Shown: positions 1-9,948 of the stretch, piece by piece
Position numbering within the stretch: position 1 is the first letter of the stretch
How the letters are laid out: each line of letters starts with the position of its first letter
Source of the DNA: Thoreauomyces humboldtii
Taxonomy: Eukaryota > Chytridiomycota > Chytridiomycetes > Spizellomycetales > Powellomycetaceae
Direction of reading: 5' to 3'
NCBI GenBank assembly: GCA_027596035.1
Contig: JADGJA010000213.1
Location: 1 to 30,003 of the forward strand
Length of the DNA stretch: 30,003 nucleotides
The notes under the pieces: model-generated
Database searches by the model: none
The model's input: the letters and a program-made list of their open reading frames with translations, nothing else
What the model was told of the DNA's origin: nothing
Program-made: the position numbers and the translations under genes

Positions 1-89
1 GAACTTGTCTTCGTCCTTCTCGACTTGTACCGTCGCCATCAGGCCGTCCTTCGCCTTAGCCTTCCTTTGCCTTATTCGTCGCTGCCGCG

Positions 90-128
90 GTTCGATTTGT
101 ACCACCCACAAGTTCGATTTGTACCACC
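90..128. repeat. 17-bp direct repeat, two copies, period 22
   Basis: The 17-mer gttcgatttgtaccacc occurs at 90-106 and again at 112-128, separated by 5 nt. It lies about 360-400 bp upstream of the first start codon. It could be a duplicated regulator site or a small tandem duplication. Confidence 0.8.
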
Positions 129-390
129 AAGTGTTTCAGTCCTGACCCACCGACGCGTCCCTTTCAGCTCCCCCCTTTCTTGGTGCTTCTTCCTCTTTCC
201 TGCCACGCACGGCCGCGGGGGAAGGGGCGGCACGCGTTTCGAGATTGGAGGACCAAAGTGGTGCCCAGCGTGTACCGAATAGCGTACGAGCCCCATCACA
301 TGCCACGGGGAACCATGGAGAGACGACAGAGAGAGAGAGGTGCAGTCGCATTGGTGGTCCGGCCGGTGCGCCCCTTGTACGCAAGTATCG

Positions 391-398
391 TATATAAG
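391..398 (+). promoter_or_regulatory. TATA-like box of the secreted-protein gene
   Basis: The sequence tatataag lies 97 bp before the ATG at 488. A pyrimidine-rich stretch follows at about 405-440, which would be typical of a fungal transcription start region. Only the motif is seen; its use is inferred. Confidence 0.5.
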
Positions 399-487
399 GG
401 AGCGGTCCCTTCCTTCCCCTCCTTCCCCTTTCCCACCCCGACGTAATCATCTCCCACCTAATTTCAACTTCCCAGCACCAAAACAAA

Positions 488-1599
488 ATGCACCTAACAG
501 CTGTCGCCCTTGTCGCCTCGTCGCTCTTCGGCTCGGCCATCTCCCAGAGCGTCACCTCGTCGTCCTTCATCAATAGTCCCACCGTCACTGGCGTCCCTGC
601 TGGAATCGAAACGTCCGCTCCCTACCTCGACGGAGCATGGCATCTCACCGAGCCCGCAGCAATCAACTGGTGAGTCTTCATCACGGCGGCGTTCGTGGGG
701 GGTTACTGCGGCTGACGTCTTTTTTCCCTCGCGCAGCGGTCCCGACATTCTGGTCGACGATTTCAAGACCAAGACCGAGGCCATCCTTCCTCTGCAGGGC
801 GAGACCGCACCCCGTGCTCTCAACCTCCTTGGCGGTGATTACGGAGAGTCGGTTCCCACGGGATTCAACTTTACCATCAACACCGCGCAGCAGTACATCC
901 AGCTCATTCCCCAGGCCACGAACTCGTTCTTCTTCTTCAAACTTGGTAAGCGCGCGTGGTTTTTGTCGTACCTAGGAGGATCTGGCTTCTGGCGCTAACT
1001 CGAACAACCGTTCTTCCCATGAAGACGCTGGAGCATGCTTTGATTTGACCAACATCAACGCCCTTGCCTTCGACATCGTGGCTCCTCCCAACTCTACCTT
1101 TGCCATCGGACTAACCCAGAAGTCGGCCAACTGCGAGTACCGTGTCGGCGGCGAGACTGGAGCCTCGGATTCCGTTTACAAGCCAGTGACCAACTACGCT
1201 CCCTCGGACGGCACGAAGCACACCGTCGTGATCCCCTTCCAGGATCTCAAGGGCACCTTCGACTTCATGCACCTGAAGGACGTGACCTTCATCAACTGGG
1301 CTCCCCTGAACGCCGTGTTCCAGATGTCCAACATCCGTCTCCGTCGCGCTTGCAACGGAAACGGTGCCACCGGAACCAACGCCACCATCTCGGCATCCGT
1401 CAACAACGGAACGACCGCCGGCGCGTCCAGCGTCGTCTCGGGCTCGTCCACCGCCGCTGCTTCGGCGGCCGCAGGAACCGACGGCGCGGCGGCTCAGGCT
1501 GGAACCGCGACCCGACCGAACGGGGCTTCCAGCCTCGCGCTCCCAGTCGGAACCATCTCTGTCGCGGCCGTGCTCGCCGGACTCGTTGCTTTCTTGTAG
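488..1599 (+). CDS. Secreted, probably GPI-anchored protein with a beta-sandwich-like domain
   Basis: Three exons, 488-669, 737-945 and 1025-1599, give 321 residues. Both introns (67 and 79 nt) are GT-AG; the second has a CTAAC branch site, and the joins restore one frame (Cys at the first, Asp at the second). The first 20 residues form a signal peptide likely cut after AISQ. A globular region of roughly residues 60-240 has few cysteines and alternating hydrophobic strands, with motifs ILVDDF, ALNLLGGDYG and FQMSNIRL. This resembles the galactose-binding/CIA30-like jelly-roll domains of fungal secreted proteins. A Ser/Thr/Ala/Gly-rich stalk follows, then a hydrophobic C-terminal tail with no charged residues, fitting a GPI signal. 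Location would be the plasma membrane or cell wall. The exact ligand is unknown; a carbohydrate is a guess. Confidence 0.85.
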
Positions 1600-1980
1600 G
1601 CTAGTCACCCCGACATAACTCACACATATAGACATTTGGTCCTTCGTTTTCGTAGTCTTCGTTTGACCACTTCCCCACTCGCTTCCCGTCACATGTGCGG
1701 CGCATTTGTTATTCCTTTTACATATATTTCCCTATGCGCATCCCATGTTATATCTCTGGTTTGCAATTGGCTTTTCCGTAATTCACTGCCAGTCACTGGA
1801 AGTCGGAGTTCGACAGGCTACGGTACGCTGATCCGAAAATAGCCCTGAGAAAAAACGGCGGCATCGTCAGCACCGGCCTCGAAAGCTTCCTTCGCCAAGA
1901 TGCTCATTTGGTTCGTTCGGTGATTCCATTTCCTCGTAGGAGCAACATCCGGCAGCAAGAGTTAAGGTCTTCCTACCCCC
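1600..1980. other. Intergenic 3' UTR / promoter stretch
   Basis: This AT-richer stretch lies between two same-strand genes. It holds the 3' UTR of the secreted-protein gene and the promoter of the next gene. No open frame with protein-like composition and no clear repeat is visible. Confidence 0.5.
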
Positions 1981-3357
1981 ATGCCCAAGAAGAAGGGCGC
2001 CGGCGGAGCAAAGGGCAAAAAGGCGCCGACCGTCCTCCCACCCTTCTTCGACTACACGACCCACGTGACACCACAATGGACACCACCCGTCGCCGAACCG
2101 GAAAAGCTCTCCGCTCTGGCATCCCACGCTCGATCCGCCATCCAGGATCGACTCGCCAACCCGTCCGTCCTCCTCCGGGTGCGACAGTCGGGATGGGAGG
2201 ACTTCCACGACGTGTTCGTACAGGCCGAGAAGAAGATGAGCGTGCTGTGGTTGCAGGGCGTCATCGCCGAGAGGATACACGGTGGGAGCGTCAACAGGGG
2301 GGACGTGATGGTGTTTCTCACGACGGACAAGGAGGAGGAAGCGCTGGCGAACAAGGTGGCTGACAAGATGGAGGGTGTACGGGTGAACGTCGCGGGTGCG
2401 GGGACATCGGACGGGGAGGAAAAGGATGGGGAGGAGGGGAAAGGGGATTCGGAAGGGGCGAAGAAGGAGTCGACGGGGGATGGAGAGACCGGGACGGCTT
2501 TGACGACGGAAGCAAAGGAGAACAACTCTCCTCTGGCGCCCACCGTTGTCGTGAACGCGTCGGGATCGGCACCTCTCCGGGTTCGTCCGACAGCCAACCC
2601 CCAGTTACCTCTCGACGTGGCCTTCCCAGACATCTCCGTCAGCAAAAATCCTTCCTCCTTGTCGGCTTCCGCAGAGTTTTTGCCGCCCGGTCACGTCATG
2701 TTCGTCCACGAGCTGCACGCGCGTCTCACCGAAAGGGCACGAGCTATCCAACAGGCGTCGATCGCTCGTTCGTCCACCGTAACGTCCAACGCAGGTTCCA
2801 TCACAGGTCGACGCATGACCATAAACTCGGGCACTTCTCCCGGAGCCCGACGAGCCAGCTTCATGATGGCAAAAGGTCTCTCCTTTTCCGACCAGCCGCT
2901 TCCGCCGATCCAATTGCCTCACGGGTTCGAGATATGGTACGACGTACAGCTCCCACCCGCGTATCGACGACCGAGCGTGGACGATTTGGCAATGAGGAGC
3001 GCGCAGGACAGAGCCGACGCTGCTGACGACGACAAGGAAAACGAGGACTGGAATGCCAACGTGAAGCCGTCGCTGCTGGCAGAGCATAGGCCGTCCGTGC
3101 ACGTGTCCTCGAACCCCATCATCATGTTCGAGAACTACATAGCAAAGACGGCGAACTACGTGGCACGACGCGGGGGCATGACGGGCATCGCGGATCAGCT
3201 GCCGGTCGCTCCGCCGGTGCCCGCGGTTGTTCCGGCGCCGGCTGCGGCGTCCTCTCCGACGAAACCTGGCGGGCGGAAACGGGCTGGAACGTTAGGGGCG
3301 GGGGCGACGAGTGCGCTGGGCGGGTTCACAGAGGATGCGGAGGAGGAAGAATCTTAG
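1981..3357 (+). CDS. Orphan single-exon protein, 458 aa
   Basis: The ATG at 1981 follows cccc and opens a Lys/Gly-rich basic N-terminus (PKKKGAGGAKGKK). Residues about 20-130 look globular, with motifs LPPFFDYTTHV, SGWEDFHDVF and VLWLQGVIAERIHGG. About 140-200 is a Glu/Gly/Thr-rich, low-complexity linker. A second structured part at about 200-390 contains LPLDVAFPDISV, GHVMFVHELHARL and HGFEIWYDVQLPPAYRRPS. The C-terminus is Pro/Ala-rich and ends acidic (EDAEEEES). No signal peptide or membrane segment is seen. I do not recognise the family. It is convergent with the E(z)-like gene, leaving a 172-bp gap. Being long, ungapped and conserved-looking at both globular parts, it is very likely a real gene. 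Confidence 0.8.
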   Translation: MPKKKGAGGAKGKKAPTVLPPFFDYTTHVTPQWTPPVAEPEKLSALASHARSAIQDRLANPSVLLRVRQSGWEDFHDVFVQAEKKMSVLWLQGVIAERIHGGSVNRGDVMVFLTTDKEEEALANKVADKMEGVRVNVAGAGTSDGEEKDGEEGKGDSEGAKKESTGDGETGTALTTEAKENNSPLAPTVVVNASGSAPLRVRPTANPQLPLDVAFPDISVSKNPSSLSASAEFLPPGHVMFVHELHARLTERARAIQQASIARSSTVTSNAGSITGRRMTINSGTSPGARRASFMMAKGLSFSDQPLPPIQLPHGFEIWYDVQLPPAYRRPSVDDLAMRSAQDRADAADDDKENEDWNANVKPSLLAEHRPSVHVSSNPIIMFENYIAKTANYVARRGGMTGIADQLPVAPPVPAVVPAPAAASSPTKPGGRKRAGTLGAGATSALGGFTEDAEEEES

Positions 3358-3529
3358 GTTTAGAGAGTGTGAATGATGCTCTGGATGTAGATAGAGAAAC
3401 CGAAGGTTGGTTCGGAGAGGCCGCATTCATGTTGTTCGCACATTTGGTCCCAAGGTGTTCTGTTCTGAGCGATGACTATAGGGGTGCAAAGTAAGCGTGC
3501 GATTCTAATGATCCAGTCATGTGTTGCCC

Positions 3530-5395
3530 TTACCAAGTGAAATTCGATCCGTAATGCGTGAGCAACTCGGCGTCCTTCTCGATATCTTTGATGGCGTAGT
3601 ATCCGATCCGCAGTTCGCCACCGACAGTCTTGATCTTGGGCATGCAGTTTGTCTCTTCCTTGGAGCGAGATTCGTTGATGAACTTGAGCTTGCTTCCCGC
3701 ACGGCCGGCATCTACGAGTTGAGCCTTGTCATCGTTTTCCTCGAACTTGAAAAGATAAGAAAGATCGAGACTGAAAGGTTCCCGTCTGTCCGCCTCCTCC
3801 TGTTCGATCAGATGCCCGACGTACTCTCCTATGAGGTCACCAGACTTGACATCGTGCATTGCGAACGCTCCACGACCATGGACCTGGGATCTTCCGATGC
3901 GGATGGACGTCGTGATACGTCGCTGGATGGGTTGGTTAGCGCAGCTGGGTTTTCGACCGGCCTGCCATTCCTCGTCCGCACCGCACGAGATGCATAGATC
4001 GGGATCGCATTCCCGGTTTTCGCTCACGCAGCGACACGAAGTTTTGCATTCCTCGCGGCAGTCACAGCCTTGGTAGCGGTACGGGCATAAAGGACTGCAT
4101 TTGCATGTCGCTTCACAAAAGTTCCCGGTCTTGACGCACGGACAAGTGCGCTTGCAGACCTTTGTAAAGTCGCCGTGTGATTCGTCGTCGCAAGCGCAGG
4201 GGCCAGTCGGTAATCGCCTGCCCCTTGTTCTGTATTCTGCCTCGGGTCCAACCGGGGGTATGATGGTAACCTTTGAGGCACGCTCCAAGGATTTGATCTC
4301 CTCCGCGATGTCCTCGTCGATGAGTCCATATGCCAAATTAGTCAGGAGAACACCAACGTCCGCACAAGATAGGTGGCTGAAAGTTTTTGCGATTTCACAT
4401 ATGTAGCTCGGCCCATAAAACCGGCATGCGGTGACCAGTTGCTCAAGTATTGGCCTTGTCCACTTTATCTCATTCGCTTCGACCAGATCATCTTCGTCGG
4501 AGTTTAGACAGCAAGCTGATCCGCAAGGTGACGGGCCCTCCTGCCCGGTCCGGTATGGCCCGGGAACTTTGATCGCAGGTAGATGTGATTGGGTGTGCTC
4601 CGTACATGCGAGCATTCCACACGATGGTACCGGACATATGCGCTGATCCGAGATGGATCGTCCAACCTTGCTGGGGTCTACGAATAGCAAGAGATGTCTT
4701 TCGAGCAGATCTATGGCGTCCCTGCAAGCGGGTATTGTATTTTTGACCGCCCTTTCGAGGAGTTTGGCTGACTGTGCAAACTCAAGATCCTCCTTTAGCT
4801 CCTCGATCGTGACTCCATCCTTGAGCTTTTGAAGACAGCTATCCCACATGTCCAAAGAAAATTGTGACATCAAGGATCTGCTATAACAGCGATCCTGCAG
4901 CATCCCAACATCCTTGGAAACTGTCTGGTATCTGATATCTGTAACCCAACCGAACGGCGTCTCCTTGGGCGGTGGTCCTGCGAAAAGGAAATTGGAGCGC
5001 AGGAGATCGTCGTTCGGCTGAAATACATTCCGCGTGATGGGCATGTAATCGAAAACGGGCGGTGCTTCAGAGACGGCACCGTAGGCGAAAACAGTTCCGC
5101 TCTTGAATTTTGATTTTGGCGGGAGGGGAGGGGTTGCAGGATGTCGTAGGGGAGGCAAAGCACGTCGTGCCGTACGAGACTCGGAGAGCTTTCGTCTTCT
5201 GCGATGAACCCAGGCGGCATGGGTGTCGCAGTTGGACCAGGTCTCTTCGTCTGAGCTGTTAGGCTCTGAGGACGAGATGCAATGTACGACCTCCGGGGTC
5301 TGGCCGGTCCTTCTGGTTGTTGCGAAACCTTGCCTTCTGGTTTCCGTCTTTGGAGGGTGCTTCCTGGTTATCCTGGCAGTCCGTCTTGGCTGCAT
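3530..5395 (-). CDS. E(z)/EZH2-type CXC-SET histone methyltransferase homologue
   Basis: One uninterrupted frame of 621 residues. A basic Arg-rich N-terminus is followed by a region with a SANT-like helix pair (about residues 320-360, SYICEIAKTFSHLSCADVGV). Next comes a Cys-rich pre-SET CXC domain (about 408-480) with the E(z) hallmarks RYQGCDCREEC and RECDPDLCISCG. The SET domain (about 497-621) contains QVHGRGAFA, EYVGHLIEQEEADRR, SYLFKF, LKFINES, LRIGYYA and ELLTHYG. This order matches the catalytic subunit of PRC2, which methylates H3K27 in the nucleus. Two canonical SET motifs are altered: NHS reads NES, and FDYG reads THYG. A GTAAGG donor overlaps the stop region (3528-3533), so a short spliced tail is possible, but the best joint stops at once. 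Its 3' end lies 172 bp from the convergent upstream gene. Confidence 0.88.
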   Translation of the reverse strand: MQPRRTARITRKHPPKTETRRQGFATTRRTGQTPEVVHCISSSEPNSSDEETWSNCDTHAAWVHRRRRKLSESRTARRALPPLRHPATPPLPPKSKFKSGTVFAYGAVSEAPPVFDYMPITRNVFQPNDDLLRSNFLFAGPPPKETPFGWVTDIRYQTVSKDVGMLQDRCYSRSLMSQFSLDMWDSCLQKLKDGVTIEELKEDLEFAQSAKLLERAVKNTIPACRDAIDLLERHLLLFVDPSKVGRSISDQRICPVPSCGMLACTEHTQSHLPAIKVPGPYRTGQEGPSPCGSACCLNSDEDDLVEANEIKWTRPILEQLVTACRFYGPSYICEIAKTFSHLSCADVGVLLTNLAYGLIDEDIAEEIKSLERASKVTIIPPVGPEAEYRTRGRRLPTGPCACDDESHGDFTKVCKRTCPCVKTGNFCEATCKCSPLCPYRYQGCDCREECKTSCRCVSENRECDPDLCISCGADEEWQAGRKPSCANQPIQRRITTSIRIGRSQVHGRGAFAMHDVKSGDLIGEYVGHLIEQEEADRREPFSLDLSYLFKFEENDDKAQLVDAGRAGSKLKFINESRSKEETNCMPKIKTVGGELRIGYYAIKDIEKDAELLTHYGSNFTW

Positions 5396-5596
5396 GTCAG
5401 CCTCTACGCTGTACCGTAAATGTATGGAATCGTGCCAAATGCGCGTGGGAAATTGGCAGCGGAAAAGAGGGAGTCATCAACAAACCGCAACAAGCTGCGA
5501 GACGGTTGAAAAACAAAAGGCTCGACTATAAGTTGAGTTAAGCAGCCGAATATAGCCTCAAACGAAAGACGTTATCTATGTACAAAAGAGCTCCTA

Positions 5597-7128
5597 CTAA
5601 TGCTCGATGAGGTATCCCAATAGGTCGCTGAGCGACACGACCCCTTGCAGTCTTCCGTCCTTGACCACGATGAACCGATGCACGGGCATGCGACGGATCG
5701 TTTCCAGCACGTGTCCAAGCGTGTCCGTCAGTGTGCATGTGTGGATCCCTTCAAAGTCCTGCGAAAGTGATACGGGCCAAGGGAGTGGTTAAAATCAGTA
5801 CGGAGGGAGTAAGGGACAGGAGCCTGCTTACCGGTGCACGCTTCACCAGAGCTTCGCTCACCGGCATCTCGAGATCATAGTACGCGCCTTCCCTCGCCAG
5901 CATCTGAAAACAAGTCCGTCGAGAATTAGTCTTGAGATAGTGCAGGACCTTTGCAAGCTGCGAAAAGAAGCAACCGTACCAGCACGTCGTACTTCTCGTA
6001 CACGTCCAATACCATCCCCTGGTCATCAACGATAGGTACTGCCGAGATGTTGCGTTCCACAAACAGGTTCAGCACCTGGATAAGGGGGGTCGTTGCGGTA
6101 GCCGTGGCGAGGTTCTCAAACGTTCCGATGCCAAGTTCGTGGAGTTGCGCGCCCAATTTCGTCACCGCCGGGGCCTGCAAAAACAGTTCATTGCTTTGAG
6201 CGGCGTGATGAAGAAAAAGGCAAGAGGTTGAATTGCTCGTACGTTCGCGGCGAGGTACTTCAAGATTTTGTACTGTGTCACGACGGACACTATCGTCTCC
6301 TGGTTTCCGCGTCGGTCCACAAGCGGGATGCGGTGTAAGTGGTCCTTCAGGAGGAGTTTGCTGGCTGTGAGACGACCTTTTACTTCAGTATCATAGGTCT
6401 TGAGATATGTTTCTAAAGCGACGCAAACCTCACCCTCATAGAGTGATTGCATCGGATGAATGGCAATGTTCTGTGGTCGTAAAAGACCCATCTTCGACTG
6501 AATCTCTGCAAACGTCCATCCACCGGCGTGTCGGTCGATCAGAACTTGGCCCTCGCCCGCATCGCCAAGGATCTTTGGTGATTCTCTCACCGCGCAAGCC
6601 AGAGATCTGTAGCTGCTCGATCTCATCCAGTGCCGATTCGTATGACGTGTGCGCGTAATAGTGTCTTATCAGGTTGATGAAGTCCGTGACTGAAAACGAG
6701 CAACCGCATCCTGAGAGTGAGCCCTTTCCACCTCCTCAGAACGCTCCGTCGCGACCCTTCCGTCCACAGTTCCCACGCACCCGTGAGCATCCCTGCGAAC
6801 CGCATTCGTATCGAGTCCCATAGTGGTGCAGATTGGACGCCTGATTGGGAAGAGGAAATCAAGGTTTAAAGGCGCGCTCCTTCTCCATAGATCACACGAC
6901 CGTTCTACCATGTTGGAGGAGAGCAGCAAGTGCCTTCTTTACTGGCAAGGAAGTGTCAAAGACAATGACCTTGTAGCTGACTGGGAGGAGATCGTAGCAC
7001 GTGTGTCGTTGGAGAGCGGTTGCAGCGGGAGTGGTTGCCTGTGATATTGGATGGAGTGGAGGAGGTGGATCCGAGTGTGGAGATACGGAGTGAGGATGAG
7101 AAGGAGTAGGCGAAATGCCGTTCTCCAT
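5597..7128 (-). CDS. SNF4: AMPK/SNF1 complex gamma subunit (four CBS motifs)
   Basis: Eight exons in transcript order: 7128-6909, 6840-6781, 6689-6591, 6505-6434, 6364-6243, 6174-5980, 5903-5832 and 5758-5597. The joins keep one frame, giving 333 residues. The introns are 68-91 nt. A Pro/Ser/His-rich N-terminus (about 40 residues) leads to family signatures: SYKVIVFDTSLPVKKAL, APLWDS, FAGMLTVTDFINLIRHYY, HRIPLVD, SVVTQYKILKYLA, ISAVPIVDDQG, VYEKYDVL, GIHTC and MPVHRFIVVKDG. These are the paired CBS (Bateman) modules that bind adenine nucleotides and regulate the SNF1/AMPK kinase in glucose and energy sensing. The start at 7128 is the first ATG in frame after upstream stops. Length matches yeast SNF4 (322 aa). 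Next gene on the same strand, DUF427, ends 245 bp upstream. Confidence 0.95.
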
Positions 7129-7373
7129 TGCGAAACGTGGATGGGGTCCTGAAGCGAACGAAGACAAAGGTCCTGGGGAACGAAGCGACGAACAGAGAGC
7201 TTCTGCTTGCACACGAAAACTCTTGATGACTCACACACACGAAGTCCCAGCCAGCCCTTCCGCCTCCTTCCTGCCTCGCACAAACGGAAACATCTGATAA
7301 AGACGGACGGATGTGGGCATGCAGATGAAGCAGTTGCTTTCATGAATACATGTTTACGGTATCCCCTCTAGTA

Positions 7374-7741
7374 CTATTTCGTAACAGTCACTCCCTTCCA
7401 GAAGGCCACATGGCCCTTGATGTTTGCGGCGGCAGGCTTGGGGTCCTCGTAGACCCAGGCGCAATCCGCGTTCTCCTTCCCATCCACCGTGGCAGTGTAG
7501 TAAGAACACGTTCCCTTCCAGGGACACGACGTCTGCTTGGCGGTCTTGGTGAACAGGGACGTGTTGATGGACGAGAAGGGAAAGTAGACGTTGTTCTCGA
7601 CCATCTCGAACTTGTCCGACTCGGCGAGGACTGAAGCGGCGAAATGAAAGCTTTGTTGGGCGGTGTATCGATGCTACAAGGTGATCGGACGGAGGATGAA
7701 TGCAAACGCTCACCTGCTCCGCTCCAGGTTGCTTTGGGCAT
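7374..7741 (-). CDS. DUF427 (NTP_transf_9-like) small protein, 94 aa
   Basis: Two exons, 7741-7714 and 7630-7374, are joined across an 83-nt GT-AG intron whose donor is GTGAGC. The spliced start reads MPKATWSGAVLAESDKFEMVENNVYFP, shortened here to the motifs MPKATW and VENNVYFP. Further family marks are CPWKGTCSYY, and YEDPKP near the C-terminus. This is the full compact beta-fold of the DUF427 family, widespread in fungi and bacteria with no firmly known reaction. No signal peptide is seen, so it is probably cytosolic. The gene is divergent from the small membrane protein at 7979, with a 237-bp shared promoter. Confidence 0.93.
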
Positions 7742-7978
7742 GTTGTATAGGTTTGTCTGGAATGAGAAGGATGTTCCTTTATGTCGTTTGCTTGCACAAG
7801 ATGACGGCGGGGAAATCAGACTGGAAGCGTTCGTTCCTGGGGCCGAGGACCCGAGCAACGAGCGATTTGTCACTGGTGTTGGTGTCCAGTCTCTTCGGAC
7901 TCATACGATCTTTTCACCCGCCCACTCGTCACCCACTCGTGAGTCTCGTGTGCTTGCGTCCAAACCACAACCGAAACC
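7742..7978. promoter_or_regulatory. Shared divergent promoter of DUF427 and a membrane-protein gene
   Basis: These 237 bp lie between two start codons pointing away from each other. A 9-mer, cccactcgt, is repeated at 7921-7929 and 7932-7940, about 40 bp before the plus-strand ATG. No clear TATA box is seen. Shared control of the two genes is an inference from spacing. Confidence 0.5.
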
Positions 7979-8602
7979 ATGACGCCAGCGCAAAAGCAGA
8001 TCCAGGACTCTTCATCCGACCTCTCGGTCGACCGTCTGGCACCTTCCCCGTTTCCAACGCTAGCAGGAACCGACCGGCAGGTGAGAAACCCCCCCGAAAC
8101 ATCGTCCCTTTTCGTCACATTGTGACTGGTTGTGTGCATTTCCTTTCTCACCGAGTCCCCCAACCCCGCTCCCCAGATGGGTCTCTGGTACCTGCTCCCG
8201 CACATATGGGACTCTCTCTGGCTCTCCATCCCGGTCCCCATGCGAGCCCTCATCGCATCCCTCTCCGTCCCATGGCTCCTCTTCTGTCTCGGTTCCTCCG
8301 TCGGCTCCGCGAGCGCGGGCACGACGCTCGCGGCTCTCATGAGGTTGGGTCAGCAGGCGGTCGGATCGTTCGGGATCCTCAACTCGGGGAGCGGCGGCTT
8401 CGGAGGACAGGCCGGAGGAGGAGGCGTGGGTGGCTTCCTGGCCGGATGCGTGAGCTCGGTTGCCGTATGGTTGGGTTGGAAGTGGGTGCAGGGGACCGGG
8501 GAGGGAGTTCCTGCTCTTCCGGCGTCGCGCGGGGAACCTATCGTGAACGTTTCCTCCGCGTCGGCCTCCGAGGGCAGGAAGGAGAGGGAGAAGACGCGAT
8601 GA
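7979..8602 (+). CDS. Small predicted membrane protein, 175 aa
   Basis: Two exons, 7979-8080 and 8177-8602, are joined in phase 0 across a 96-nt GT-AG intron. The first exon gives a polar Ser/Asp/Pro leader. The second carries two likely membrane segments at about residues 50-85 (RALIASLSVPWLLFCLGSSV) and about 120-140 (a Gly-rich stretch, then FLAGCVSSVAVWLGWKWV). A Gly-rich linker lies between them, and the tail is Ser/Glu/Lys-rich and charged. I do not recognise the family. Topology suggests an organelle or ER membrane protein with both ends on one side. The intron and the hydropathy pattern support a real gene. Confidence 0.7.
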
Positions 8603-8913
8603 TGGGAAACGTCGAGTAGTTGGTTGAACGCCAAGCCAGTGCGGTTCGTCGTTTCCGAGCTTCTCCCCCCCTTCTTCCCTTACTTTAGCAAAACGAACGC
8701 CCTCCGTGCAATATCAAAAGGAAATATGTTACATTCAGATCCCTCCAGAAGGCAGGACGCGCAAAACATCAGGACTTGCGGGCACCAACACGACGTCAGT
8801 CCCCCCCGATCCCGCTGGCCCCGACGCGCCATCCTCCTTCGTCTCCCCTGTCTCTCTACAAGTGTGCTAGATTTCGTGATCTCGCCCGCACCCTCTACTT
8901 ATGCGAAAACATC
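8603..8913. other. Convergent 3' intergenic stretch
   Basis: This interval separates the small membrane-protein gene from the 3' end of arginase. It should contain the two 3' UTRs. No repeat, RNA gene or convincing open frame is seen. Confidence 0.5.
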
Positions 8914-9948
8914 TTAAAGCAAGGTCTCTCCCAAAGCGGTCCGCGCGAGGGAGCATCCGATCTGGATGGTGTGGAGCACGGAAGACTGCTCGCCGAGCAG
9001 GGGGTTGACCTCCATGATGTCGACGGCGACGAGGTTCCCCGTCTCGAAGAGGGACTCGCAGATGTAGTGACCCTCCCTGAAGGTGAGTCCTCCTCGCACG
9101 GGGGTTCCGGTGGAGGGGGCGACGGTGGGGTCCAGGGCGTCCACGTCGAAGGACAGGTGGATGGGCTTCTCCTTGCCGAGGTAGTCGAGGGCCATCTCGA
9201 CGATCTTGCCGATGCCGTGCTTGTCGACGTCGTGCATCGAGAAGGCCTTGATGTTGTTGTCCTTGAGGATCTTCTTCTCTGGGGCGTCCACGTCGCGGAG
9301 ACCGATGTAGACGATGCGGTTGGTGGCGAGGCAGGGCTTGATCCATTCGAAGCCGGGAACGTCCTTTGCGCCTTCGAGTCCCATGAGGAAGGACACGGGA
9401 CATCCGTGCAGGTTGCCCGTCTCGGTGGTCAGAGGCGTGTTGCTGGATGGATGAACGACAGGGTCAGTCGCCTGGATTGTGTGGATGTTGGGGCTAATCC
9501 GGGATGGTTTTTCCTGATGCACCACTCACATGTCAGCATGGGCATCGACCCAGATGACGCCCACATCCTTGTGAACGGACGCCGACCCTCCGACCGTTCC
9601 CATGGCCAACGAGTGATCTCCGCCGAGGGTGAGCGCCAGATGTCCCTTCTCCACGACGCTCCTGACGCTGTTTGCCACGCTCTCCGTGACCTTGGAGACG
9701 TAGGTGACGTTCTTGAGGATGCCGCTCTCCTTCTCGACGAGAGGCTTGAGCGTCTCGTACTCTGGGAACTTTTCGTCAAAGTCCACCTTCCACCCGAGAC
9801 CCTTCAGCTGGTCGATGAGACCGAATTCCACGAGCCGGGCGGGTCCCTGCTCGACTCCGCCGCGGGGCTGTCCGCCCGAGAAGGCTGCGCCGACGATGCC
9901 GACGGTGAGGGGGTGAGACAGGAACTTGTGCTGCTGAGTGTTGGCCAT
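8914..9948 (-). CDS. CAR1: Arginase
   Basis: Two exons, 9948-9530 and 9442-8914, with an 87-nt intron (donor GTGAGT) give 315 residues, the usual arginase length. Splicing restores the metal-ligand motif DAHADINTP across the junction. The binuclear manganese ligands are visible: H112 in GGDHS, D135/H137/D139 in DAHAD, and D239/D241 in SFDVDALDP. Other family signs are the N-terminal [17 protein letters not shown] and the substrate loop around residues 141-151. The enzyme hydrolyses L-arginine to ornithine and urea in the cytosol. The frame stays open 184 codons upstream of MANTQ, but that stretch is low-complexity and is not part of the family fold. The next upstream feature is a 667-bp promoter-like region. 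Confidence 0.96.

Larger units (their letters stand above)
1..487. other. Upstream intergenic region of the first gene
   Basis: No convincing coding sequence. The short open frames here are low-complexity and lack family features. The stretch holds a 17-bp direct repeat (90-128) and a TATA-like box (391-398), and reads as promoter and 5' UTR of the secreted-protein gene starting at 488. Confidence 0.6.
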
